From contig JACPCT010000011.1 in assembly GCA_016184445.1 (NCBI GenBank), positions 1 to 8,782 on the forward strand: a DNA stretch of 8,782 bases. The letters run 5' to 3'. Positions 1 through 6,508 of the stretch are shown one piece after another. The notes under the pieces are model-generated. The model was given only the letters and a program-made list of their open reading frames with translations, searched no databases and was not told the origin of the DNA. Source of the stretch: Candidatus Tectimicrobiota bacterium (lineage in GTDB: Bacteria; UBA8248). How positions within the stretch are numbered: position 1 is the stretch's first letter; each line of letters opens with the position of its first letter. A program made the translations under genes and the position numbers.

Positions 1-480
1 CTCCGGATGGCCTACGGCCTCACCCAGGAGGAGCTGGCCCACCGCTCGAGCCTGACCAAGGGCTTCATCAGCCAGCTGGAGCGGGACCTCACCTCCCCCT
101 CCCTGGAGAGCCTCATGGGGATCCTCCGGGCGCTGGACACCGACATCGTCGAGTTCTTCCGGGGGCAGTCGGAGGAGCGCATCGCCTTCGGCCCCCCGGA
201 TTGCACGAACGCGGACACCTACCCCGAGGTGGCCGCCTTCGAGTTGATGGTCCCCGGGGCAGCCAACTGCAACATGGAGCCCGCCCTGGTGGCCCTCGCG
301 CCGGGCCAGAGCATCGAGGAGCGGGCCCACGCCGGCGAGGAGTTCGGCTACGTGCTGCAGGGGAAGGTGATGGTGCAGTACGGGCGCCGCCAGAACCCCG
401 TGAAGCGGGGGGAGTGGTTCTACCTGGTGGCCGACCGGAGCCACAAGGTGTGGAACCCATCGGCCCCCCCCAGCTTCTAG
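1..480 (+). CDS. XRE-family HTH / cupin transcriptional regulator (5'-partial), PuuR-like
   Basis: This is a DNA-binding regulator with an N-terminal XRE helix-turn-helix and a C-terminal small-molecule-binding cupin. Numbering from the Met at base 7, the HTH covers about residues 4-51 (GLTQEELAHRSSLTKGFISQLE, then a second helix pair ending in DIVEFF), and the cupin about 88-157 (APGQSIEERAHAGEEFGYVLQGK, then VKRGEWFYLVADRSHKVWNP). Family members begin with a further helix of the kind IGxRIRRLR before GLTQEELA. The two in-frame codons before that Met read Leu-Arg and fit this helix, so the true start lies upstream of the window. The end is odd: the usual last cupin strand (NPxxxxARVLWVSxPPSF) is shortened to NPSAPPSF. 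It lies 67 bp upstream of speD in the same direction. By analogy with PuuR it may be a polyamine-responsive repressor of the operon; that role is inferred. Confidence 0.85.
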   Translation, partial: LRMAYGLTQEELAHRSSLTKGFISQLERDLTSPSLESLMGILRALDTDIVEFFRGQSEERIAFGPPDCTNADTYPEVAAFELMVPGAANCNMEPALVALAPGQSIEERAHAGEEFGYVLQGKVMVQYGRRQNPVKRGEWFYLVADRSHKVWNPSAPPSF

Positions 481-506
481 GGGGGGATCCGGGTCGTAGG
501 AATGGA

Positions 507-520
507 GGGGCCGCCGCCCC
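507..520 (+). repeat. GC hairpin upstream of speD
   Basis: GGGGC at 507-511 and GCCCC at 516-520 pair perfectly around a CGCC loop. It sits between the regulator and the speD ribosome binding site. The same motif in longer form (GGGGGGC, CGCC, GCCCCCC) occurs at 3394-3411 just before gltA. There is no T-run after it, so it is not an intrinsic terminator; it may be a transcript hairpin or an operator. Confidence 0.4.
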
Positions 521-534
521 GCTCGCCCAGGATG

Positions 535-542
535 GGAGGAGG
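535..542 (+). promoter_or_regulatory. Ribosome binding site of speD, supporting a TTG start
   Basis: GGAGGAGG lies 5 nt before the TTG at 548. It is a near-ideal Shine-Dalgarno sequence and decides for the TTG, because the next residues ([14 protein letters not shown]) are the standard beginning of bacterial SpeD. Confidence 0.75.
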
Positions 543-547
543 AAGCC

Positions 548-976
548 TTGAATTCGCTGGGCCGCCACATCCTCGCTGAGTTCTACGATTGCGACCGTGA
601 CGTGCTGAATGACCCGGACCTGATTGAGCGGTACATGCGCGAGGCCGCCGAGGTGAGCGGGGCGACCATCGTGCAGAGCGTGTTCCACATGTTCAGCCCC
701 TACGGCGTGAGCGGGGTGGTCGTGGTGGCCGAGAGCCACCTCGCCATCCACACCTGGCCCGAGCACGGCTACGCCGCCGTGGACTACTTCTCCTGCGGCC
801 CGGTGGACTGCGAGCTGGCCGTCCGCTACCTCGAGGAGAAGTTCGGGGCGGAGTGCGTGGAGTCGCGGGAGATCGAGCGCGGCGTGCTGGCCTCCGCGGT
901 GGGGGGCCGCTCCGCGTCCTTGGCCGCCCCCGCGCGGAGGATGTCCCCCGCCCAATGGCGTGAACCGGCCCTTTAA
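548..976 (+). CDS. speD: S-adenosylmethionine decarboxylase proenzyme, SpeD
   Basis: This cytosolic enzyme decarboxylates S-adenosylmethionine to give the aminopropyl donor for spermidine synthesis. It is made as a proenzyme that cuts itself and turns the exposed serine into a pyruvoyl group. The 142-residue product has the short bacterial (class 1B) architecture. The processing site is Glu62-Ser63 in [14 protein letters not shown], with His68 and Cys83 (DYFSCG) in the same positions as the known catalytic residues of the Thermotoga maritima enzyme (Ser63, His68, Cys83). The start is a TTG with a strong Shine-Dalgarno. Residues after about 112 form an Ala/Arg-rich tail, making the protein about 10 residues longer than the compact family members. 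It is the first biosynthetic gene after the regulator and is followed 27 bp later by the arginine decarboxylase. Confidence 0.95.
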   Translation: MNSLGRHILAEFYDCDRDVLNDPDLIERYMREAAEVSGATIVQSVFHMFSPYGVSGVVVVAESHLAIHTWPEHGYAAVDYFSCGPVDCELAVRYLEEKFGAECVESREIERGVLASAVGGRSASLAAPARRMSPAQWREPAL

Positions 977-988
977 GAGGCCCCTATC

Positions 989-993
989 GGAGG
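989..993 (+). promoter_or_regulatory. Ribosome binding site of the arginine decarboxylase gene
   Basis: GGAGG lies 10 nt before the ATG at 1004. A nearer ATG at 997 is in a different frame and opens no family-like protein until far downstream, so 1004 is the chosen start. Confidence 0.5.
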
Positions 994-1003
994 CGGATGC
1001 GCG

Positions 1004-1471
1004 ATGATCATCGCGACCCCGACCAAGTACTATCTGGTAGCTGGCTGCGCCGAGGGCTTCACCGAGCTCAACGCGTTCGACGGGGCCCTCCTGAACGCGG
1101 GCGTCGGGAACACCAACCTGGTCCGCATGAGCAGCATCCTCCCCCCCCGCTGCGAGGAGATCGCCCCGGTGCGCCTGCCCCAGGGCGCGCTCGTGCCCGT
1201 GGCCTACTCCGCCATCAGCTCCACGGAGCCCGGCCAGGTGCTGACGGCGGCCGTCGCCATCGCCTACCCGGAGGACCCCGGCCACTGCGGCCTCATCATG
1301 GAGTACCACGATTTCGCCCCCCGCGGCGTGGTCGAGCAGAAGGTGCGCCGGATGGCCGAGGAGGGGATGAAGTACCGGGGCCAGGTCGTCCGCGCGGTCA
1401 AGAGCATCGCCTGCGAGCACAGGGTCGTCCAGACCGGCGCTGCCTTCGCCGCGGTGGTGCTGTGGAACTGA
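1004..1471 (+). CDS. pdaD: Pyruvoyl-dependent arginine decarboxylase
   Basis: This enzyme converts arginine to agmatine, the first step of polyamine synthesis, with a self-generated pyruvoyl cofactor instead of PLP. The 155-residue proenzyme starts [14 protein letters not shown] and carries the family core [20 protein letters not shown] followed by RMSSILPP. Self-cleavage is expected between Ser43 and Ser44, matching the Ser-Ser site of the Methanocaldococcus jannaschii enzyme. Glu100 in GLIMEYHD corresponds to the family's catalytic glutamate. Length is typical (about 150-165). The family is best known from archaea, with bacterial examples in chlamydiae and scattered lineages. Its stop overlaps the speE start by 10 bp, so the two are probably translated as a coupled pair. 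Other pyruvoyl decarboxylases such as histidine decarboxylase are less likely, given the motifs and the neighbours. Confidence 0.93.
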   Translation: MIIATPTKYYLVAGCAEGFTELNAFDGALLNAGVGNTNLVRMSSILPPRCEEIAPVRLPQGALVPVAYSAISSTEPGQVLTAAVAIAYPEDPGHCGLIMEYHDFAPRGVVEQKVRRMAEEGMKYRGQVVRAVKSIACEHRVVQTGAAFAAVVLWN

Positions 1472-2343
1472 AGAAAACCCCCCCCGCTCCTCCGGCTGTC
1501 CTCCACCAGGGGGAGTTCTGGTTCACGGAGCTGCACGCCCCCGGCACGGGCATCACCTTCCGCGTGAAGCAGGTCCTCTATTTCGCCCGCACGCCCTTCC
1601 AGGAGATCGCCCTCGTCGAGACGAGCGACATGGGCCGGGCCCTCTTCCTGGACGGGACGGTCCAGCTCACCGAGCGGGACGAGTTCATCTACCACGAGAT
1701 GATGGTCCACGTGCCGCTCTGCATCCATCCCCGGCCCCGCCGGGTGCTCATCGTGGGGGGCGGGGACGGCGGATGCGTCCGCGAGGCCCTGCGCCACCCG
1801 GAGGTCGAGGAGGTCACCCTCGTCGAGATCGACGGCGAGGTGGTGGACTGCTGCCGGAAGCACCTGCCCCTCACCGCCTCCCGGCTGGACGACCCCCGCG
1901 TGCGCGTCCTCATCGAGGACGGGGTGAAGTTCATGAAGCGCAGCCGGGGCGCCTTCGACGTCATCATCGTGGACTCGACCGACCCCGTGGGCATGGCCGG
2001 CCCGCTGACCCGCGAGGGCTTCTTCCGCGCCGCCCGGCGGGCGCTGACCCCCCAGGGGCTCTACGCGGCGCAGTCCCAGGGGCCCATCTTCGACGGCAAG
2101 GAGATCGGCCGCATCGCCCGGACCGCCCGCAAGGCGTTCCGGCACGTCTCCCACTTCCTGGCCCCGGCCCCGACCTACCCCGGCGGGCTCTGGTCCTTCA
2201 TCCTGGCCGCCCGGGGGGCCAGGAACCCCGCCGCCCTCAGGCCGCGCCCCCTGCCCCGCGGGGAGAAGACCCGCTACTATTCCGCCGGGGTCCACAGGGC
2301 CGCGTTCGTCCTGCCTCCCTTCGTGCGGGATTTCATCCAGTGA
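1462..2343 (+). CDS. speE: Polyamine aminopropyltransferase (spermidine synthase), SpeE
   Basis: SpeE transfers the aminopropyl group of decarboxylated AdoMet to a polyamine acceptor (putrescine, or agmatine in some lineages). The protein has 293 residues from a GTG start that lies inside the end of the decarboxylase gene (10-bp overlap). The open frame extends further upstream, but that part is only a shadow of the decarboxylase gene. Seen motifs: N-terminal beta domain with [11 protein letters not shown] (31-41); YHEMMVHVP (77-85); the nucleotide-binding [10 protein letters not shown] (95-104); EID (122-124); the catalytic DSTDP (171-175); and [10 protein letters not shown] (237-246) in the substrate pocket. 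Length is normal for the family. There is no clear Shine-Dalgarno, consistent with translational coupling. The stop overlaps the speB start in a GTGA junction. Putrescine is the default acceptor, but the sequence does not prove acceptor choice. Confidence 0.93.
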   Translation: MELKKTPPAPPAVLHQGEFWFTELHAPGTGITFRVKQVLYFARTPFQEIALVETSDMGRALFLDGTVQLTERDEFIYHEMMVHVPLCIHPRPRRVLIVGGGDGGCVREALRHPEVEEVTLVEIDGEVVDCCRKHLPLTASRLDDPRVRVLIEDGVKFMKRSRGAFDVIIVDSTDPVGMAGPLTREGFFRAARRALTPQGLYAAQSQGPIFDGKEIGRIARTARKAFRHVSHFLAPAPTYPGGLWSFILAARGARNPAALRPRPLPRGEKTRYYSAGVHRAAFVLPPFVRDFIQ

Positions 2344-3281
2344 CGGATGAGCTCCCTCCCTATCTCCCCCGCACGCCCTTCCTCTGGGCCCGCACCCCCT
2401 TCGAGCGGGCCCGCGTCGTGCTCTTCGGCTGCCCCTTCGACGGCACGGCCAGCTTCCGGCCCGGCGCCCGCTTCGGCCCCGAGGCCATCCGCTCGGTCTC
2501 GGACGGCCTGGAGAGCTACAGCCCCCTCCTCGACGCCGACCTGGAGGAGCTCCCCTACTGCGACCTGGGGGACCTCCCCCTGGCCCCGGGGGACGTGGGG
2601 GGCGCCCTGGCCCGCATCCGGGAGGAGGCCCGGCGCATCCTGGGAGCCGGCAAGATCCCCTTCGCCCTGGGGGGGGAGCACCTGGTGAGCCTCCCCCTCA
2701 TCGAGGCGGCCCTGGAGGCCCACCCCGGCCTCGTGGTCTTCCAGTGGGACGCCCACGCCGACCTGCGGGAGGGCTACCTGGGGGCCGCCCTCTCCCACGC
2801 CAGCGTCATGCGGCTCGCGGCGGACCGGGTCGGGCCCGGGCGCCTCGTCCAGTTCGGCATCCGCTCCGGCACCCGGGAGGAGTGCGCCTGGATGCGGGGG
2901 CACGGCACCGTCCGCCCCCTCTCGCCCGAGGCGGTGCGCCAGGCCCTGGCCCGGCACGCGGGGAGCCCCATCTACCTCACCCTGGACCTCGACGTCCTCG
3001 ATCCGGGCGAGTTCCCGGGCACGGGCACCCCCGAGCCCGGGGGGGCGCGCTTCGCGGAGCTGGCCGAGTGCATCGCCCTCCTGCGGCGCGAGGGCGCGCG
3101 GGTGGCGGCCCTGGACGCCGTGGAGCTCTCCCCCATGCTCGACCCCTCGGGTGAGGGGGAGAATCTTCTCCCTCGGCCGGGCGGCGCTTTTCCCGTTCTC
3201 CCAGCCCTTTTGGGGGGAACCCGCTGGGAAGCGTGGGGCAGATTGTCACTCCCCGGAGTTGGTGGTATGGTCATAGCGTAA
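2340..3281 (+). CDS. speB: Agmatinase-family ureohydrolase, SpeB, with abnormal C-terminus
   Basis: This arginase/agmatinase-family binuclear manganese enzyme removes urea from agmatine to give putrescine, or possibly from aminopropylagmatine to give spermidine. The GTG start overlaps the speE stop (GTGA). The 313-residue frame carries all expected metal ligands: His114 (GGEH), Asp137, His139 and Asp141 (WDAHADLR), and Asp216 and Asp218 (LDLDVLDP), followed by GTGTPEPGG and DAVELSPMLDPSG (259-271). These spacings agree with E. coli SpeB. After residue about 271 the family expects a helix like xxAVxAAKLxRExLLxL. Instead the frame reads about 42 Gly/Pro/Leu-rich residues that resemble no agmatinase end, and the other two frames do not restore one. 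The active site is complete, so it may still be folded and active, or it may be a 3'-disrupted gene. A possible promoter for gltA lies within this odd tail. Confidence 0.88.
   Translation: MTDELPPYLPRTPFLWARTPFERARVVLFGCPFDGTASFRPGARFGPEAIRSVSDGLESYSPLLDADLEELPYCDLGDLPLAPGDVGGALARIREEARRILGAGKIPFALGGEHLVSLPLIEAALEAHPGLVVFQWDAHADLREGYLGAALSHASVMRLAADRVGPGRLVQFGIRSGTREECAWMRGHGTVRPLSPEAVRQALARHAGSPIYLTLDLDVLDPGEFPGTGTPEPGGARFAELAECIALLRREGARVAALDAVELSPMLDPSGEGENLLPRPGGAFPVLPALLGGTRWEAWGRLSLPGVGGMVIA
3152..3173 (+). repeat. Inverted repeat at the point where SpeB similarity ends
   Basis: GAGGGGGAGAA and TTCTCCCTC face each other around a 2-nt centre, pairing with a 2-nt bulge. It begins exactly where the agmatinase-like reading ends. 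No T-run follows directly, so terminator function is doubtful. It could be a scar of a rearrangement or a 3'-end hairpin of the polyamine transcript. Confidence 0.35.
3243..3271 (+). promoter_or_regulatory. Candidate sigma70-type promoter for gltA
   Basis: TTGTCA (3243-3248, 5 of 6 to TTGACA) and TATGGT (3266-3271, 4 of 6 to TATAAT) are separated by exactly 17 bp. Transcription from here would give a leader of about 155 nt before the gltA start. It lies inside the non-family tail of the speB frame. Short matches occur by chance, so this is only a candidate. Confidence 0.35.
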
Positions 3282-3292
3282 TCCATCGGCCC

Positions 3293-3311
3293 ACTTTGAA
3301 TCCAAAGTTTT
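3293..3311 (+). terminator. Possible weak intrinsic terminator or attenuator between speB and gltA
   Basis: ACTTTG (3293-3298) and CAAAGT (3303-3308) form a perfect 6-bp stem with an AATC loop, followed by TTTTCTTCCTCTTT. The stem is AT-rich and weak. It comes 12 bp after the speB stop. It could end the polyamine transcript, or act as an attenuator if gltA is transcribed from the candidate promoter at 3243-3271. Confidence 0.3.
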
Positions 3312-3318
3312 CTTCCTC

Positions 3319-3411
3319 TTTCCGGGGGCCTTTTCCGGGTGGCCCCGGGAAATCATCTGTGCGGGCTTCATCGCCCGCGGGGACTTCATCGGAGGGGGGC
3401 CGCCGCCCCCC
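3319..3411 (+). promoter_or_regulatory. Hairpin-rich gltA leader
   Basis: Three further hairpins fill the space before gltA. TTTCCGGGGGCC (3319-3330) pairs with GGCCCCGGGAAA (3341-3352) with one mismatch. GCGGGC (3361-3366) pairs perfectly with GCCCGC (3373-3378) around TTCATC. GGGGGGC (3394-3400) pairs perfectly with GCCCCCC (3405-3411) around CGCC. CTTCATCG occurs twice, 18 bp apart (3366-3373 and 3384-3391). No known riboswitch fold was recognised; the function is unknown. Confidence 0.4.
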
Positions 3412-3433
3412 AATTTGAATAGGCGGGTGGGCC

Positions 3434-4600
3434 ATGCCTGAACTCAAAGATAGGAAATTCGTCGGCAAAGTCGAATTCGTGAAGGGCCTGGAGGGGGCCA
3501 TCACCCACGAGAGCACCCTGAGCTACGTGGACGGCCAGAACGGCAAGCTCATCTACCGGGGCTACAGCATCGACGACCTCTGCCGCGGCGGGGGCGGCTA
3601 CGAGGAGACGGCCTGCCTCCTCCTGAACGGCAAGCTCCCCAACCGGCGGGAGCTCGGCGCTTTCAGCGCGGACCTCTCCAAGCGGCGGGCCATCCCCAAG
3701 GAGGTGAAGGACCTCATCACCCTGGTGGCCAAGGGCACCCACCCCATGAACACCCTGCGCTCGGCGGTCTCCCTGCTGGGGTGCCTCGACCCCAAGGAGT
3801 TCGAGGTCAACGTCCCGAACGACATGCGGATTGCCCTCGACCTCACCGCCCGGTTCGCCACCATGGTGGCGGCCATCGCCCGCGTGCGGGACGGCCAGCC
3901 CATCCTCGACCCCGACCCCTCGCTTGGGCACTCGGCGGACTTCCTGCGCATGATGACGGGCAAGAAGGCCGACGCCCGCACGGCCGAGGTGATGGACATG
4001 GCCCTCATCATCCACGCCGAGCACGGGATGAACGCCTCCACCTTCAGCGCCATGTCGGTGAACAGCACCCTCACGGACCTCTACAGCTCCGTCACCGCGG
4101 GCGTGGGCGCCCTCAAGGGCCCCCTGCACGGCGGGGCGAACGAGCAGACGCTCCGCACCTTCCTCGAGATCGGCGACCCCAACAAGGTGGACTCGTGGTT
4201 CAAGGCGTCGAAGGAGAAGAAGATCAAGGTCCCCGGCTTCGGCCACCGCGTCTACAAGGCCTACGACCCCCGCGCCCGCATCTTCGACCCCATCGCCAAG
4301 GAGTTCGCCGAGCGGACGGGCCACGGCCACCTCTACCAGATCGCCAAGAAGCTCGAGGCCCTCGTGGTGGCCGACCTGGGCGGGAAGGGCATCTTCCCCA
4401 ACGTGGACTACTTCTCGGGCATCATCTACAACGCCATGGGCATCGACACGGCCATCTTCACCCCCATCTTCGCCGTGCCCCGCATCGCGGGCTGGTGCGC
4501 GAGCATCCTGGAGTACCTGCCCGAGAACCGGCTCTTCCGGCCCACCTCGATCTACGTCGGGGACCTCGAGGCCACCTACGTCCCCATCGACAAGCGCTGA
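3434..4600 (+). CDS. gltA: Citrate synthase (type I short form)
   Basis: This enzyme condenses acetyl-CoA and oxaloacetate to citrate, the entry step of the TCA cycle. The 388-residue product is of the compact dimeric type (about 370-390 residues) rather than the longer NADH-regulated hexameric form. The catalytic triad is visible as His232 (GPLHGGAN), His271 (PGFGHRVY) and Asp325 (NVDYFSG), with the HAEHGMN stretch at 194-200, and arginines in RIAGW (Arg350) and NRLFRPTSIYVG (Arg366, Arg369) for substrate binding. The ATG at 3434 is followed by a plausible N-terminus leading into the conserved GxxAxTxxxSxVDGxxGxLxYRGY region; the ribosome binding site is weak (GGGTGG). The close relative 2-methylcitrate synthase cannot be fully excluded, but no propionate genes are nearby. 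It is a stand-alone gene with a structured leader and its own terminator. Confidence 0.92.
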   Translation: MPELKDRKFVGKVEFVKGLEGAITHESTLSYVDGQNGKLIYRGYSIDDLCRGGGGYEETACLLLNGKLPNRRELGAFSADLSKRRAIPKEVKDLITLVAKGTHPMNTLRSAVSLLGCLDPKEFEVNVPNDMRIALDLTARFATMVAAIARVRDGQPILDPDPSLGHSADFLRMMTGKKADARTAEVMDMALIIHAEHGMNASTFSAMSVNSTLTDLYSSVTAGVGALKGPLHGGANEQTLRTFLEIGDPNKVDSWFKASKEKKIKVPGFGHRVYKAYDPRARIFDPIAKEFAERTGHGHLYQIAKKLEALVVADLGGKGIFPNVDYFSGIIYNAMGIDTAIFTPIFAVPRIAGWCASILEYLPENRLFRPTSIYVGDLEATYVPIDKR

Positions 4601-4618
4601 CCGCCGCCTGAAGCGGAA

Positions 4619-4652
4619 AGCGGGGGGCCCCGGAGGGGCCTCCCGCTTTTTT
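4619..4652 (+). terminator. Strong intrinsic terminator after gltA, possibly bidirectional
   Basis: AGCGGGGGGCCCC (4619-4631) pairs with GGGGCCTCCCGCT (4635-4647) over 13 bp with a single G-T wobble and a GGA loop, followed by six Ts (4647-4652). It lies 18 bp after the gltA stop and 19 bp before the end of the convergent permease gene. On the minus strand the stem is followed by only a short T-run (CTTTCC), so termination in that direction would be weaker. Confidence 0.88.
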
Positions 4653-4671
4653 GCCGGCTAGGCCGCCCCCC

Positions 4672-5577
4672 CTACCGCTTCATCCTCGGGTCGAGCACGT
4701 CCCGGAGCCAGTCGCCCAGGACGTTGATGGCGACGACCACCACCATGAGGGCCAGGCCGGGCAGCACGGTGAGCCACCAGTAGCCGCTCAGGAGGTAGCC
4801 GTAGCCGTGGGCGATGGCGCCCCCGAGGGAGGGCACCGTCGGGGGGACGCCCAGGCCCAGGAAGCTCAGGGTGGACTCCAGGAGCATGACGCGCGGGAGC
4901 TCCACCGCCGCGATGATGAGGATGGGGGTCATCACGTTGGGAAGGATGTGGCGGCCGATGACGGTCCAGGGGGAGGCCCCCAGGGCCCGGGCGGACTCCA
5001 CGAACTCCCGCTCCCGGATGGCGAGGACCGAGCCCCGCACCGTGCGCGCGTAGACCGCCCAGTGGGTCAAGCCGATGAGGAGGATGAGCTTCCCCACCCC
5101 CGAGCCGAACAGCGCGATGACGGCCAGGGCGATGAGGACGGTGGGGAGGGTGAGCTGGAAGTCGGCCAGCCGCATGACGAGGGTGTCCGTCCGCCCCCCC
5201 CGGTAGCCCGCCCAGACCCCGAGCGAGACCCCCAGGGCGGAGGAGATGGCCACCGCGGAGAGGCCCACGGCGAGCGAGATGCGGAAGCCGTGGAAGACGT
5301 AGCTCAGCACGTCCCGCCCCAGGCCGTCCGTCCCCAGGAGGAAGCCGGGCAGCGCGCCCTGGAGGAAGAAGGGGGGCCTGAGGGCCGAGCGGAGGTTCTG
5401 GCCGATGGGGTCGTGGGGGGAGATCCAGGGGGCCAGGAGGGCGATGAGGCAGGCCGCGGCGAGGACGGCCGCCCCCGCCGGGGCGTCCGCCCGGGCGGCC
5501 AGGGCCCGGGCCGGGGCGGGCCGGGGGGCGGGCGGGGCCTCCGCCTCGCAGGTCGCGGCCGCCGCTTCCTGGGCCAT
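4672..5577 (-). CDS. dppC: ABC transporter permease, DppC/OppC type
   Basis: This is the second membrane subunit of a peptide/opine/nickel-class ABC importer in the inner membrane. The 301-residue protein has an Ala/Pro-rich cytoplasmic N-terminus (about 1-32), a first membrane segment near 33-52, and the DppC-type periplasmic signature ISPHDP (52-57) and FLLGTDGLGRDVLSYVFHG (79-97). Further segments lie at about 98-122, 137-158, 163-177, 216-235 and 266-288. The ATPase-contact EAA loop is ESARALGASPWTVIGRHILP (194-213), and the end GDWLRDVLDPRMKR is typical of the family. The ATG is separated from the stop of the dppB-type gene by one base, so the two are translationally coupled. It is the last gene before the convergent gltA terminator, and no ATPase gene follows. 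The symbol marks family membership only; the substrate is unknown. Confidence 0.92.
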   Translation of the reverse strand: MAQEAAAATCEAEAPPAPRPAPARALAARADAPAGAAVLAAACLIALLAPWISPHDPIGQNLRSALRPPFFLQGALPGFLLGTDGLGRDVLSYVFHGFRISLAVGLSAVAISSALGVSLGVWAGYRGGRTDTLVMRLADFQLTLPTVLIALAVIALFGSGVGKLILLIGLTHWAVYARTVRGSVLAIREREFVESARALGASPWTVIGRHILPNVMTPILIIAAVELPRVMLLESTLSFLGLGVPPTVPSLGGAIAHGYGYLLSGYWWLTVLPGLALMVVVVAINVLGDWLRDVLDPRMKR

Positions 5578-5578
5578 G

Positions 5579-6496
5579 TCAGCCGCTCCGGACCCGGGGG
5601 TCCACGAAGGAGTAGGAGACGTCCACGATCAGGTTGATGAGGATGAAGATGGCCGCCGTCACCAGCGCCCAGGACATCACCACCGGGTAGTCGAGCTTCT
5701 GGATCGAGTCGAGGATGAGCCTCCCCATCCCGGGCCAGGCGAAGACGCGCTCGGTCACCACCGCCCCGGCGAGCAGGCTCCCCATCTGGAGCCCGGCGAT
5801 GGTGATGAAGGGGATGAGGGTGTTCTTGAGGGCGTGCTTGAAGACCACCGCCCGCTCGGCCAGGCCCTTCGAGCGCGCCGTGCGCACGTAGTCCTGCCCC
5901 AGCACGTCGAGCATGCCGGAGCGCACGAGCCGGATGAAGAGGGCGAGCCGGTAGAGGGCGAGCGAGCCCGCCGGCAGGATCAGGTGCTCCCACCCGCCCC
6001 GCCCCGAGGTGGGCAGCCAGCGGAACACGACGCCGAACACCAGGATGCAGACGATGCCCACCCAGAAGGGCGGGGCCGAGATGCCCACCAGCGAGCCCGA
6101 GAGGAAGAAGCGGTCGAGCGGCCCGCCCCGGTGGTTCGCGGCGATCACCCCAAGCGGGATGGCCAGCACGACCGCGATGAGCATGGCCGCCCCCGCCAGC
6201 TCCAGGGTGGCGGGCACGCGCTCCAGCACGAGCTCCATGGCGGGCACCCCGTGGTGGTAGGAGACGCCCAGGTCCCCGCGCAGGGCGTTCCGCAGGAAGA
6301 GCAGGTACTGGACGGGGAGGGAGCGGTCCAGGCCGAGCGCCTCGCGCAGGCGGGCGACGTCGTGCTGGGTCCCTTCCTCGCCGAGGAGAATCTGGACCGG
6401 GTCCCCCGCCGTGCGGAGCATGAGGAAGATCACCAGGCTCACGCCCAGGAACACGGCCAGGCTCTGGATGAGGCGCTTGAGGAGGAATGTGGGCAC
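5579..6496 (-). CDS. dppB: ABC transporter permease, DppB/OppB type
   Basis: This is the first membrane subunit of the same importer. The 305-residue protein opens with the family pattern PTFLLKRLIQSLAVFLGVSL, which fixes the GTG start. The periplasmic part carries LREALGLDRSLPVQYLLFL and GDLGVSY (about 50-80). Membrane segments lie near 9-29, 99-120, 131-158, 172-190, 228-250 and 275-295. The EAA loop is YVRTARSKGLAERAVVFKHA (203-222), and VFAWPGMGRL (251-260) and the ending SYSFVDPRVR are family hallmarks. There is no strong Shine-Dalgarno before the GTG. The gene follows the binding protein after 53 bp that contain a very stable hairpin, which could reduce permease output relative to the binding protein. 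Substrate unknown. Confidence 0.93.
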   Translation of the reverse strand: MPTFLLKRLIQSLAVFLGVSLVIFLMLRTAGDPVQILLGEEGTQHDVARLREALGLDRSLPVQYLLFLRNALRGDLGVSYHHGVPAMELVLERVPATLELAGAAMLIAVVLAIPLGVIAANHRGGPLDRFFLSGSLVGISAPPFWVGIVCILVFGVVFRWLPTSGRGGWEHLILPAGSLALYRLALFIRLVRSGMLDVLGQDYVRTARSKGLAERAVVFKHALKNTLIPFITIAGLQMGSLLAGAVVTERVFAWPGMGRLILDSIQKLDYPVVMSWALVTAAIFILINLIVDVSYSFVDPRVRSG

Positions 6497-6508
6497 GGGG
6501 GAAATCCC

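Noticed and set aside
113..1420. Long minus-strand frame opposite the regulator, speD and decarboxylase genes
   Set aside because: It has antisense shadow composition and no recognisable domain.
997..1461. Upstream in-frame extension of speE from the ATG at 997
   Set aside because: It is Arg/Pro/Gly-rich and runs over the arginine decarboxylase gene in another frame; family similarity starts only after the GTG at 1462.
1773..2339. Upstream in-frame extension of speB
   Set aside because: It overlaps speE in another frame and is Arg/Pro-rich; agmatinase similarity begins after the GTG at 2340.
3152..3173. Intrinsic terminator for the polyamine operon
   Set aside because: The stem has a bulge and is not followed by a T-run; kept only as an inverted repeat.
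3233..3418. Small plus-strand frame between speB and gltA
   Set aside because: It spans the hairpin-rich leader, lacks a ribosome binding site and shows no recognisable motif.
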